DNA from: Adiantum capillus-veneris
Taxonomy: Eukaryota > Streptophyta > Polypodiopsida > Polypodiales > Pteridaceae
NCBI GenBank assembly: GCA_014529385.2
Contig: CM043969.1
Coordinates: forward strand, 37,383,922-37,447,921
Length of the DNA stretch: 64,000 nt
Reading direction: 5' to 3'
Below are positions 23,118 through 33,800 of the stretch, piece after piece. The notes below the pieces were generated by a model. It made no database searches, was not told where the DNA came from, and saw nothing but the letters and a program-made list of their open reading frames with translations. Position 1 is the first letter of the stretch; every line of letters starts with the position of its first letter. The translations under genes were made by a program, and so were the position numbers.

Positions 23118-23256
23118 TTGTGTAGTTGGGATTTGGCTGTGGTTTTGTTGTTTTGGTTTGTGTTGTGTTGTGCCCCAGCCCCATTGAGCAGCACGGGAGC
23201 CTTGAAGGGTGTCTAGAGGTTGCTCTTCTTGTTGCCCGCCCCGGACCGCTTCAAAT

Positions 23257-23274
23257 TGGTGCCCCCACTGAGGA
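23257..23274 (+). promoter_or_regulatory. primer-binding site of element B
   Basis: TGGTGCCCCCACTGAGGA lies three bases after the LTR end, where a tRNA 3' end should pair to start minus-strand DNA. The same 18 bases occupy this place in elements C (36550-36567) and A (46686-46703). It is not the initiator-Met site (TGGTATCAGAGC), and I cannot assign the tRNA with confidence. Confidence 0.75.
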
Positions 23275-23329
23275 AAGGCTTGTGTATGTTTTGTGAAGGC
23301 TCAACCTTTAGCATAATCAAGTAGCTTGC

Positions 23330-23542
23330 ATGAATCACGAGAATTTGTATGATCCCTTCATTCCCATTGCAAGGCAAAAGGTACACATAATTGTTAGTAC
23401 TAAGTTGCAATTTCAGCGAGTAATTCGTAGAATTTTAGGTCCTCTTAGGTTGGTAGAGATAAACGCATCAGTAAATCATTTTATTTTGCCTCTCATTAGG
23501 TACGACCTTAGTTTGGACATCTATATTTTTGTTTTGTTTTAA
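23330..23542 (+). CDS. small leader ORF, alpha type (element B)
   Basis: A 70-codon frame lying between the primer-binding site and gag. It shares a gap-free pattern with the small ORFs of elements C (36892-37104) and A (47240-47458): a hydrophobic strand (VHIIVSTK), Gln, a hydrophobic segment ending ILGP-x-R, then EI-x-AS, ILPLI, and a C-terminal strand DIYIFVLF. It starts MNHEN with DPFIPIARQ and is closest to the second small ORF of C. No transmembrane span or known family is recognised. It would need leaky scanning, reinitiation or a separate RNA to be made along with gag. Conservation across diverged families suggests selection. Confidence 0.7.
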   Translation: MNHENLYDPFIPIARQKVHIIVSTKLQFQRVIRRILGPLRLVEINASVNHFILPLIRYDLSLDIYIFVLF

Positions 23543-23563
23543 GAATTAGTTCATGCATAGACC

Positions 23564-23782
23564 ATGGATAATGGCCCAGGAATACAGGTTTTTCCCTTTC
23601 ATTTCACTCCACACATTAGAGTAAACATTGCAATTAGTAGAAAAATCCATTTTCAACAACGTATGGTATTCATGTTTGGTGCCCAAAGAGTAGGAGAAAT
23701 TCTCGCATCACCAAACCCTGTCATTCTACCTCTTATTGATTATCATAGGTCATTTGATGTGAATATTTTTATTTTGTTGTAG
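23564..23782 (+). CDS. small leader ORF, beta type (element B)
   Basis: A 72-codon frame 21 bases after the alpha ORF. It is clearly related to the first small ORF of element C: both share the blocks FHF, a short strand, FxQQR-[MI]-VFMFGA, GEILASPNP, ILP and a C-terminal strand (DVNIFILL here). It also follows the alpha pattern (Q-x(5,6)-G-x(2)-R, E-I, AS, LP, D-V-x-I-F), so alpha and beta look like ancient duplicates. The QQR-hydrophobic-F start and the alternating C-terminal strand vaguely recall ubiquitin folds, which is speculation. The ATG at 23564 gives MDNGPG, matching MNNRVA in C. Confidence 0.7.
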   Translation: MDNGPGIQVFPFHFTPHIRVNIAISRKIHFQQRMVFMFGAQRVGEILASPNPVILPLIDYHRSFDVNIFILL

Positions 23783-23866
23783 AATAGATTGCAATTTAGA
23801 AAATATTATTGTGTAAATCTTTTAAAGAAAGAAAAAACAAAAACGCGTCACTTTGAAATCAATTCA

Positions 23867-25441
23867 ATGGAGAGCCAACGCCAAATGTCTGGATATCCTC
23901 TTTTCTTTGGAGAGCCTGGAGAGGATGCAGAATTATTTTTAGCAAATTTCAAGATGTCTTGCCGTATCAAGAGGATAGTAACCAATCAAGAACGTGTAGA
24001 AATGTTTGAGGTGGTCCTTAGGAAAGATGTTAGTACTTGGTTTGACTCTTTGCCTAAGGAAGCTAAGGGGAATTACACAGAAGTTTTGAATCGTTTTAAG
24101 AGATACTTCTTTGATCCCCAAAACACTCAAAAACTATGGCAAGACATTGTTTCTCATAAGCAAAAAGACTTAGATGACTACTACTTGTACAAGCAAGATT
24201 TTCTACGTCTTTGGGCTCTATGGATACGAAATGTTGCTAACCCTGGTGATGCTGCATAATTTTTAAAGAAGGAGAGGTTCATAGCCGGACTCTTTCCTGA
24301 CCTTAAGGTAAAAGTTGAGGCGGGTGCACCTGCTACTTTTGATGCAGCTGAAACTAGGGCTGCTGAGAAGTATAGGAAACTCAAGTGCTTAAGGGTAGAG
24401 GTTCCAATAGAAGGTCTCAGACCCAAAGGTAAGTCACAAGCATCAACATCTAGGGAGCTTCCTGAGGTAACGGCTGAAGTGATTGAGAAGTTAAATGAAT
24501 CTTTAAGCAGCCTGTCAATTCACCTTGCACAAGCTGTAGGTCCAAAGGGACAAGCAAAGAAGTCAGAAGAGAGAGAGCCACGAACTAGGAGAGTCTTGCA
24601 ATGTTGGAATTGCGGAGAGTCTGGACATGGGATGTATAATTGTCCTTGGCCCCGTGGAGAGCCAGGGAGACCTAACTTGAATTACCCAGTGATGAATGCA
24701 GGAGAAGGAGCTGGTCAACAACCAAGGCTTCTACAAAGGCCAAATGGACCAAGACCACCTCCACAAGGGGTAGAAGGAGTTCCACCTTTGCCAGATCCAA
24801 ATGTGCATGTGGTAGAGGTGACAAATTCAAATGAGGTTGACATGGAAGCCAATGGCATTAAGCGTGGCCGAGGAAAAGGTAAAGAGAAAGAAGGAGTCAC
24901 ATCACAGAGTGACCATGGACAAGGCAAGAAGGCAAAGGAAACCAAGGAAACCAAGAGGACTCGACGTCGTATCAACCTCCAAGACTTCCCTCTTGGACAT
25001 GGTATGGCTCCGTACAACTTGTTGGAAGACATGAGAGGTAAGGGTCCTGATATTTCATGGCCTCAATTTCTTGCATTATGTCCACAAGTTAGGAGGGATT
25101 TAACAAGGGCAGTTAGCACTAGGAGAAAGGTAAAAGAGAGTGTGCCTGTTGTAAAAATTGCACAAGCTGAAATGAATGAGGACATTACACCGGTGCTAGA
25201 CTGTTACATCAAAGGAAGATTGGTTAGGAAAGGTCTAGTGGATGGGGGTGCACAAATTTGCATCATGACAGAGGGACTCATGCAAAGACTAGGCATGCAC
25301 ATCCAGGAGACACCTGAAATCAAAGTCAAGATGGCAAACAATAGCAAGGCTAGGTGTGTAGGCATTTGTAAAAATGTCTTTGTAGAGGCCTTTGGCATTA
25401 AGAAAGCGGTGGATTTTTATGGTATGTCGACCAAGGGATAG
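23867..25441 (+). pseudogene. element B gag and protease, broken
   Basis: The gag start is set at ATG 23867 (MESQRQMSGYPLFF), matching the gag starts of A and C. The capsid region (about residues 15-150) is followed by an in-frame TAA at 24257 where relatives read through into FLKK-[DE]-RF. The same frame continues with a CCHC knuckle (CWNCGESGHGMYNC, near 24601), a basic Lys/Arg/Glu region, the conserved DFPLGHGMAPYN and ISWPQFL block, and protease with DGGAQICIMTE (near 25236). A deletion of about 20 bases near 25436 removes most of the conserved EGYP-x-ILGRPWL block and shifts the frame. It would encode virus-like particle structural protein and processing enzyme if intact. Confidence 0.88.
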
Positions 25442-25446
25442 GAAGA

Positions 25447-28400
25447 CCATGGCTAATGAAAATGCGAGCTTTGCACGATTGGGAGAGTGGGAAATTAATT
25501 TGCAGGAATGACAATCATAAGAAGGTTGTCTTTGACATGAAGGAGCAACGCCAAGAGGAGCTCCATGAAGAATCATCTCAAAGTGAGACGGAAGAAGGTT
25601 GGACCGATAGCACTTCAGAAGAAGAAAGTAGCGGCAGCATTACTGAAGAGGAGTCTTCCATCGAAGTCATGGGGGTAAGGTTTAAGCCAAGCAACCAAGA
25701 GACCTCTTGTCAAGGCTTGGAGGAGGTAGGTCCTCAAGAGAACGAAGGTGTTCAAGATGAAGGGATGCTGGAAGGTATGCTATCAACAACACTTACAAAG
25801 GATAAAAGAGAGGAGTTCAAATGTGTGCTAAGGAAGTTTCCTAGGCTTTTTGCTAAAGACTACACGGACGTGCGTGGGGTAGATGTTGTTCAACACAAGA
25901 TTAAGCTAAAGCCTGAGGCCACACCTAAAGCTCAGAAGCTACGAAGGCTAGGAGTTATAAAGGAACAGGCTCTACTCAAGGAGGTAAGAAAGCTTCTAGC
26001 AGCAGGTTTCATTTATCCAGTGGAGAATTCAGAGTGGGTCTCTCCTGTTGTTGTCACTCCTAAGAAAAATGGCAAGTGGAGGGTGTGTGTGGATTACCGT
26101 CCCCTCAATGAGGCAACAAAAAGAGATCACTTTCCCCTCCCATTCCAGGATGAGATACTAAATGAGGTAGCTGGTCATGAGAAGTACACTGTGTGCGATG
26201 GTTACTCAAGTTACTTTCAAATAGGGATTGCATTGGAGGATCAATTGAAAACAACCTTTATCACTCCTTGGGGTTGTTATGCTTTTAGAGTCATGCCATT
26301 TGGTCTGACAAATGCTCCTGCAAAACTCCAACGTTTCATGAATATGGTGTTTCAAGCATTCTTTGGAAAGTCAATTAGGGTGTTCATTGATGATTTCTGT
26401 ATTTATAGCTCAAAATCATTGCATCTACAAAGGGTAGAAGAAGGTTTAAAGAAGCTCTACGACATGGGAGGTCAACTCAACCCCGACAAGTGCCACATAG
26501 GTGAGGATGAAGTGATCTTGCTCGGTCACAAGGTTTCCTATAAAGGCATTGAGGTGGATCCTTCAAAGGCAAAGGCTCTTATTAAGCTCCCATCACCGAA
26601 GAGTCTTAAGGAGGTCATCTTTTTCATTCAGAAGGTGAAGTATATGTCACGCTTCATTCACTTAGCCTCGGAGTTGCTTCATCCTTTGCAAAAGTTGACA
26701 CAACAAGTAGAATTTGCATGGTCTGATGAGCTTGAAGAGTATTTTTGTAACATTAAAGTCATTTTGTCAGAGCTACCAACACTCATGCCTCCTTGTTGGG
26801 AGTACACGTTCTTTGTTAGCTCTAGTGTTGGAAGGGAAACAATTGGTGCTGTGTTGCTACAACAAGATCCCCACAGTACAAGGATGCGACCCATCTACTT
26901 TGCTAGTAGGGTCATGAATGCTTTGGAGAGAGACTACACAGAAGCAGAACTCATGATTCTTTCTCTCATGTTTGCGGTGAGAAAGTTTAGATCCTACCTG
27001 CTACCAAAACCTTTTGTAATTCTCACTACAGAAAATTTGTTCCCTTGGGTGTCAACTCAAATGAATCTTAGTACTAGGATCTCAAAGTGGATTATGGAGT
27101 TGCAAGAGTTCCAATACTCTTTCAAGGTAGAAGATAGCGTGCGTGCACAATTGGCAGGGATTCTCACTTATAGGGTACATGAGAAGGAAATTAAGGTGCC
27201 TCAAGTAAAGACCCTACCATTGCCACCACCAAAAAGTATTCCCAATGCTTTTACCTTGTGCTTTGATGGAGCTTTTCGACGAGCCACAGAAAAAGCAGGG
27301 GGAGGGCTAGTGTTTCTCAACCCAAGTGGAGAGGTGGTCATGAAAGAGAAGGTCAATCTACTAGGTTCAACTAGCAACAATGAAGCAGAATACGACACAC
27401 TACTTCATGGTTTGAAGATGTGCATTGGCCAAGGGATAAAACGTCTCATGGTAAAGGGAGATGCACTTCTCATTGTTAAACAGATTTTAGGCATTTGGGC
27501 ATGCAAGAATGAAAGCTTAAGGAAAAAAGTTCATGCCATTCGTAGGATGTTTAATCAGTTTGAAGAAGTGCAACTATATCATATTCCGAGGAAACAAAAT
27601 GAAGATGCCGATTTACTTGCACAACAAGCAGTTACATGTGTTGAGAGAGAAGTGCAGGTCATCATGGTGGCAGCAGCTGTCAAGCAACCGAGATACCAGG
27701 GATTGGAGTCATTGGCTCCCATTATTGGCTACATTTTGGAGGGTGAGTTTCCACAAGACTTCACGAAGGCTCAGAAGAGGAGACTCATGAAGAAGGCAAG
27801 CATGTATCTCTTCCTAGAAGGCTCCCTCTATCAAAGAGGGAAGGATAAAGTGTCCAGAAGAGTACCAACTATCGCGGAAATTCCAGCCATTCTAAAAGGT
27901 TTGCATGAAGAGGCATGTGGTGATCATTTTTCCCAAGAATTAACTGTGAAGAAGATTTTTCTTGCGGGGTATGTTTGGCCAAGTCTGCATGTGGATGTCC
28001 AACATTGGTGTAAAAGTTGTCACAATTGTCAGGTAAATGGGAATAGAATATTGATTTATGGTCCAAGGCAAATCGTGCTTGCAAATGGACCCTTTGAAAA
28101 GTGGGGCATTGATGCTATGGGTCCTCTGCCTAGGACAAAAAATGGTAAACTCTACATTCTAGTGGCTGTAGACTATATGACTAGGTGGGTGGAAGCACAA
28201 AGTGTGGCAAAGGTAAATGAGAGGACAGTGAGCAAATTCGTCTACACTCACATTTGTTGTAGATTTGACACACCTTTGGAGATTGTTTCTGATAATGGTC
28301 CAGGGTTTAGAAAGGGATTGCTCACAGAAGTCTGTGAAGAACTTCGCATTCTACATCGTCACAGTACACCCTACTATCCCCAATCAAATGGTTTGGTAGA

Positions 28401-28504
28401 AAAAGCTAATGGTGTCATTGCAGGCATCATTAGAAAGATGGTGAAAAACAAGACAAAGTTGTGGGATGACTTCTTGGATGGTGCCTTGTGGGCGTATCGA
28501 ACCA
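25447..28504 (+). pseudogene. element B pol: RT, RNase H, integrase (3' end missing)
   Basis: One long frame (ATG 25456 is internal) encodes the polymerase. RT has VCDGYSSYFQI and the catalytic FIDDFCIYSS at about residues 309-318. RNase H begins at CFDGAFRR, about residue 602, with EAEY following. Integrase has an HHCC zinc region (HWCKSCHNC, about residues 850-858) and a DD35E core with Asp885 (GIDAMGP), Asp945 (SDNG) and Glu981 (VEKANG). It stops being element B at about 28504, inside LWAYRTT, where sequence of element C begins. The C-terminal part is at 44600-45090, and about 45 codons between are lost. Apart from the breaks, the catalytic residues are intact. Confidence 0.9.
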
Positions 28505-28802
28505 CTACATCGTCTAAGCTCCAAATTGGCATGGTTCCCTTCGGCTTGGCAAATGCTCCACCTATTTTTAAAGCTTTGATGTGCAAAGAAGAACCAGCCT
28601 TGGAATCTCAACATACCCAAGGCAACCCTCCCATCTCCGATTTATGGGATTGAGGTAATGAAAAGCGGGTCTAATGGAGTAAAAGAGTGTATATCACTCC
28701 TCCTTTTTTTAGAAAAATAAGAAAAAAAGAAAGAAAAGAAAAAAAAAACTCTTTTGTTTCATCTAGGAGCGTGAATAATCCTAAATGAAGGGGGAGGGCT
28801 AA
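28505..28802 (+). repeat. extra copy of the element C 3'-terminal segment
   Basis: Matches 42321-42601 almost exactly; the A-rich stretch is longer here. It carries an RT-like piece (MVPFGLANAPPIFKALM), a stop, an A-rich region and the purine tract GAAGGGGGAGGG at 28787-28798. Such sequence belongs only at the 3' end of an element; here it stands before the 5' LTR. Confidence 0.9.
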
Positions 28803-29884
28803 TATGAGTAGCGTTAAATGGTAACCTTGCATTTGCACTACATTTCTACTCAAATGTATATATTTTTTATCAAAGTTTTAACCTAGTGTTCATTCTCTCT
28901 TTCCGTAATAGCCTTTTTCCATACAAACACCTTACCCTTCTTAGATCTTTATGCATTTACATCATATTTCTCTCTTCATGCTAAATGTAAATAGTGAACT
29001 TAATTCTACTCTCCTAGTTTTTTTACTGTATATTCTTTTAACTAATTACCTTTACTAATTTAAATAGCTATCTACATCCCATAATTTGTAAATAAATAAT
29101 CTATGGGCACTTATCTTACCCATCTTCTCTCAAGGGTAGGGTTAACCTTGTAGGCCTTCCCTTCCCCACCACTATGTGACCCAAGTCTTGGATCATCTAC
29201 TTGTGTTGGTCAACAAATCTTAAATATAATGTATATCCCCATTAAATCAAACTTTATTGGAGCCTACCTCATTTGTTTAAGGTGGATTCTCTTTTGAAAA
29301 ATCATGCTACACCTTGGATGCATGCTAAAGGGCCCCCTACAAGGAGACTTGGTTCAAAAGGTGTTTTGGATGCATCTTGAACGCCTTAGCTCGTGGGTAT
29401 ATTTGAGGAACACTCCAAAATCAGCTTAAACACTTTGAGAAGGTCAACTTTTCCTTTTACAGCACCCAATTCTGAGTTACAGGCTGAAAGTTATGGTGAA
29501 AACAAGGTGCTATGGACACTGTTACTGCAGGTCAAAGTTACAATCAGGTAAACCACAAAGGTGAAAAGTTTTCTTGACTTCTCCAACATTCTAAAATACC
29601 AATGGGGAGTTAAAAACCACTTGCATGTGGAGGGGTCAGCTCAAGATGCTTCCAGAGATACAACAAACAGGATGGGGACACTCTGCAGGAGCCACTGGAG
29701 GGACATCATGGTGGGGCCCACATACATTATCAACCCTCATGGAGCCTCTACGACCTAAAAGGCTATTTTTAATGAAAAAATAAGTCCCTTATTTGCATAA
29801 TTGAGGGAATGGTCAAAAGGGAACCTAACTATGGTTAATTACCTACCCTAGTCAAGTTTAACCTAACCCAAGGTCTTGTACAAC

Positions 29885-29892
29885 TATAAAAA
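29885..29892 (+). promoter_or_regulatory. TATA box of LTR C
   Basis: TATAAAAA followed by GGCCC, conserved at 43684-43691 in the other LTR. Confidence 0.6.
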
Positions 29893-30628
29893 GGCCCTTT
29901 GGCAAGCACAAAAATACACACACCTACTCCATTGCTGCAAATAAGCTCCTCTAAGGTTAGGGAAGCCCTAATCTCTCTCTCCTCTTGTCTCCCTATCCAT
30001 TTCCTAAGCTCGCTATCATAAGCGGCACCATAGAGAGAGCATCAATATGCTATTGCTACCATTCTCTTGCAAACATTTCTCTTATCATACTCATCCCTAA
30101 ATAAGGATTGTAGATTCTATATGAGAGCAAGGATATCAAGTTCAATGATCTATCTCATGGTTTGATCAACAAATTGTTGCAATTGGGGTGTCGTCGTCAC
30201 ACTTTTGCTCTAAACGCATGTAAAATTGGTAAGCCTATCTTGGCAGCTTCTCATATTTTGTGCTCATTGGGTTGCTTGTTTGTTGAGAAAGTTTTTGTGC
30301 ACCATGGTGTCTATTTGCTTGGCTTCTCTCCTTATGTTGTATGTGAGTAAGTCTTGGGGCTGCATAGATGGAGAAGAGCTCTCTATGCATGCCGCCTTAT
30401 ATGTGTAAGTAGTCTCTTCTTTTGGGAAAGGAAAGGAGTTGTCAAGTATTTGTGCATTATGGTGTTTTGAGTTTTGAGGTTTTGTGCTTGCTTTTCTTAG
30501 AAGTATATGAGCACTAATATGGTGAAGGTCAATCTTTGCATGTGAGTTTGTGCAGTGTTCAAAGGGATTGCTTAAGGAGTATGTGTTGAATGGTTGAAGG
30601 GCATTTTGTGTTGAAGCACATAAGGAAG

Positions 30629-30661
<33 letters not shown>

Positions 30662-30662
30662 T

Positions 30663-30894
30663 TGTAGAGTGCGCAGGTGATGGAGAAGGTAGAAAAGAAG
30701 ACTACACACACACACCAACACAAATCGAGACACACACACACAATCGTTACCCTACAGCAGCCATTCAACGAGCTGCTCTTCTCTTCTTCTTCTTTTTTGA
30801 ACTATTATCCAAAGTATATTTACAACATAGTATAGTCAGTGTCCAGCCGCCCATAGCACAATGGGCATATTCTTTAACATCATATTCTTTAACA
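30663..30894 (-). repeat. 3' LTR of copia E
   Basis: 232 bp, TGTAGAGTGC to CTTTAACA, with CA and CTT repeats. No base difference from 36161-36392 was noticed. The final codons and stop of gag-pol reach into its edge. Confidence 0.95.
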
Positions 30895-33800
30895 CTCCCC
30901 CTCAAGCTCAGAGTGAGCTTGCATATGATGGATTCCCAATGCTTCACGAAAGTAGCAAAACTTCTCCTTTCCAAGAGCTTTTGTGAATATATCCGCAACT
31001 TGATCATTTGTCTTCACATACACCAAATCAATCTCATTTGCCAAAACTTTTTCTCTAATGAAGTGATAATGTACCTCAATGTGTTTAGTGCGAGCATGGT
31101 AGACTGGATTCTTTGCCAACATGATGCTGCTAATATTGTCACAATATATAATGACACTGTCAAGATAGTCAAAACCAAATTCTACCATAAGTACTCTCAA
31201 CCATGACTCTTCACATGCTGCCAAAGCTGCTCCACGATATTCAGCTTCTGTACTTGATAATGCTACAGTTGATTGCTTCTTGCTACTCCAACTTATCATA
31301 CCATTGCCAATGGAAAATGCATAACCACTTGTAGATCTTCTATCCATAAAATCTCCTGCCCAATCTGCATCTGTGTAACCATAAAGACAAAGCTTCCCAT
31401 TCTTTTCATAAAACATTCCATAACTGACAGTGGCTTTCACATATCTCATAATCCATCTCACTGCATCAAGATGACTTTTACATGGCTTTTGCATGAATTG
31501 ACTCACAACACCCACTGCATAACTCAAATCTGGCCTTGTTATTGTCAAGTAAATAAGGCTTCCAACCATCTTGCGATACATAGTGACATCCTCAATGTAA
31601 TGTCCATCATCAAACAACTTCACATTTTGATCAAGAGGTGTATCAACCGGTTTGCATGCTGTCATTCCATACTTCTCAAGCATATCCAATGCGTATTGTC
31701 TTTGTATCATCCAAATTCCTGATAAAGTATTGACAATTTCAATTCCCAAGAAATATCTCAACTCACCAAGGTCCTTCATGTTGAATTCTCTCAACAAACT
31801 CTTCTTGACATGCAAAATTTGCTCAGCATGATTTCCAGTGAGAATCAAGTCATCAACATAGATAACAATAACGACGATCTCTCCATCAACATGCTTCAAA
31901 AATAATGAGTGATCAGCAGTGGATTGTTTAAATCCAATCTTCTTCAAGAATCTGGTTATCTTTTCACACCAAGCTCTAGATGCTTGCTTCAAACCATACA
32001 ATGCTTTCTTCAACTTACACACATAATATGGAAACTCTGGATGTTGATAACCCTCTGGCTGTATCATATAAACTTCTTCTTCCAAGTCACCATTCAAGAA
32101 TGCATTATCCACATCCATTTGCCGTAACTTCCAACCGAACATACTTGCCATTGCTATCACCAATCTGACTATTGTCATCTTTGCAACTGGACTAAATGTC
32201 TCATCATAATCAAGACCTTTTGTTTGTGCATAACCTTTCGCAACAAGCCTCGCTTTGTATCTTTCCACACTACCATCTGACTTGCACTTGACTTTGTATA
32301 CCCATTTTGAACCAATTGCTTTCTTTCCACTTGGCAAGCGAACCAAATCCCAAGTGTCATTCTTCACAAGAGCATCCATCTCATCATCCATAGCTGACTC
32401 CCATTCTGATTTTCCAATTGCCTCTTGAAAACATGTAGGCTCTTTATGTTGCACACGTGAAACCATGTATGCATAATGTGTACGCATGTAACCATTGTAT
32501 GTCAATCTATCAACTGGATAACGCACCCTCTCTGATCTTCTCAATTGTGGTGCACTCTTCTCTTCAACTCTTGCATATGGGGGTACATATTTCTCAATAT
32601 GCTTACTACCAGGTGTCCTCAAATGTGGTAAATCATGCTCTTCATCGAGGCTTTCATCTCCAGAACTCTCTTCAACCACTTTCTTCTTGCCTTTCTCGTC
32701 TTGCTTCTTATCTCGCAAACGACCACTCCATGGGTTGATACTTCCTGTACTCTCCTCCGCCATATGTGGTCCTGAAATAGTTCTTGTTGATGGTCCTGGC
32801 TTATCAACAACATGACACACATTCTCTTGCTCTTCATACTCATCTTCTATCATCACTGGCTTTGGTTTATACCATGGTTCATGCTCACAAAATCTGACAT
32901 CTCTACTGACATAAACTTGTCTTGTCGTAGGATCATAGCACTTGTAACCTTTCTTTTCAACTGGGTAGCCCAAGAATATACACTTCACTGCCTTTGGCTC
33001 CATCTTCTTTCTTGCTTCATTTGGTACATGAACATAGCAAACACATCCAAAAACTTTCATGTAGGAAACTGTTGGCTTGATCCCATAAAGTCTCTCATAA
33101 GGTGAAATTTCATGAATGGCAGCTGTTGGTGTTCGATTCATAATGTGTACTGCTGTATGAACTGCTTCAGCCCAATATGTTAATGCCATATTCATCTCAT
33201 TCATCATGGCTCTTGCAATCTCTGCTATGACTCTATTCTTTCTCTCAGCAACTCCATTTTGTTGTGGTGTGTATCTGCAAGTAATCTGTCTTCTTATACC
33301 TTGTTTACGTAAGTAATCATCAAAACTGTGTGACATGTACTCTCCCCCTCCATCTGTACGTAGGCATTTAATTTGACAACCATTCTCTTTCTCAACCATA
33401 ACTTTGAACTCCAAAAATACCTCAAATGCCTCTGACTTTGACTTTAGAAAGTAAACCCATGTCATTCTGCTGTAATCATCCGTAAATGTGATAAAATATC
33501 GACAACCATTTGGTGTAGCATGATCACAAGGTCCCCAAATATCTGAATGAACAATTTCCAAAGGACTCTGGCTAATTCTCCCCCTCTTTGGAAATGGTAA
33601 ACGAGATTGCTTTCCAAATTGACAAGCTTCACAAACATGATCAAAATTCAATCTGCCAAACTTTGGTAATCCACGTACAATTTGATTTGATTGCATATGC
33701 TTTAATCTTCTAAAATTGACATGACCGATTCTCTTATGCCATAAATTTGCCCAATCATCTTGAGTGGCTGATTTGTTTGCATACATACCACTGTGTAAAC

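Larger units (their letters stand above)
20537..23253 (+). repeat. 5' LTR of element B
   Basis: 2717 bp, TGATAGCC to ACCGCTTCA. The same sequence returns as the 3' LTR (54379-57096) and, more diverged, as a solo LTR at 58880-61473. It carries a TATAAAAG box, a 68-base CT repeat, and near its end a hairpin followed by GGTGGTGCCCC. Short frames inside it are chance. Confidence 0.93.

Noticed and set aside
28505-28653. Integrase C-terminal extension of element B
   Set aside because: The frame runs on by chance into duplicated element C sequence; the true integrase end is at 44600-45090.
29561-30408. ORFs repeated at 43360-44207
   Set aside because: Duplicate because they lie in the two LTRs of element C; not genes.
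31273-33105. Plus-strand ORFs of 70-150 codons
   Set aside because: Antisense shadows of the copia E polyprotein.
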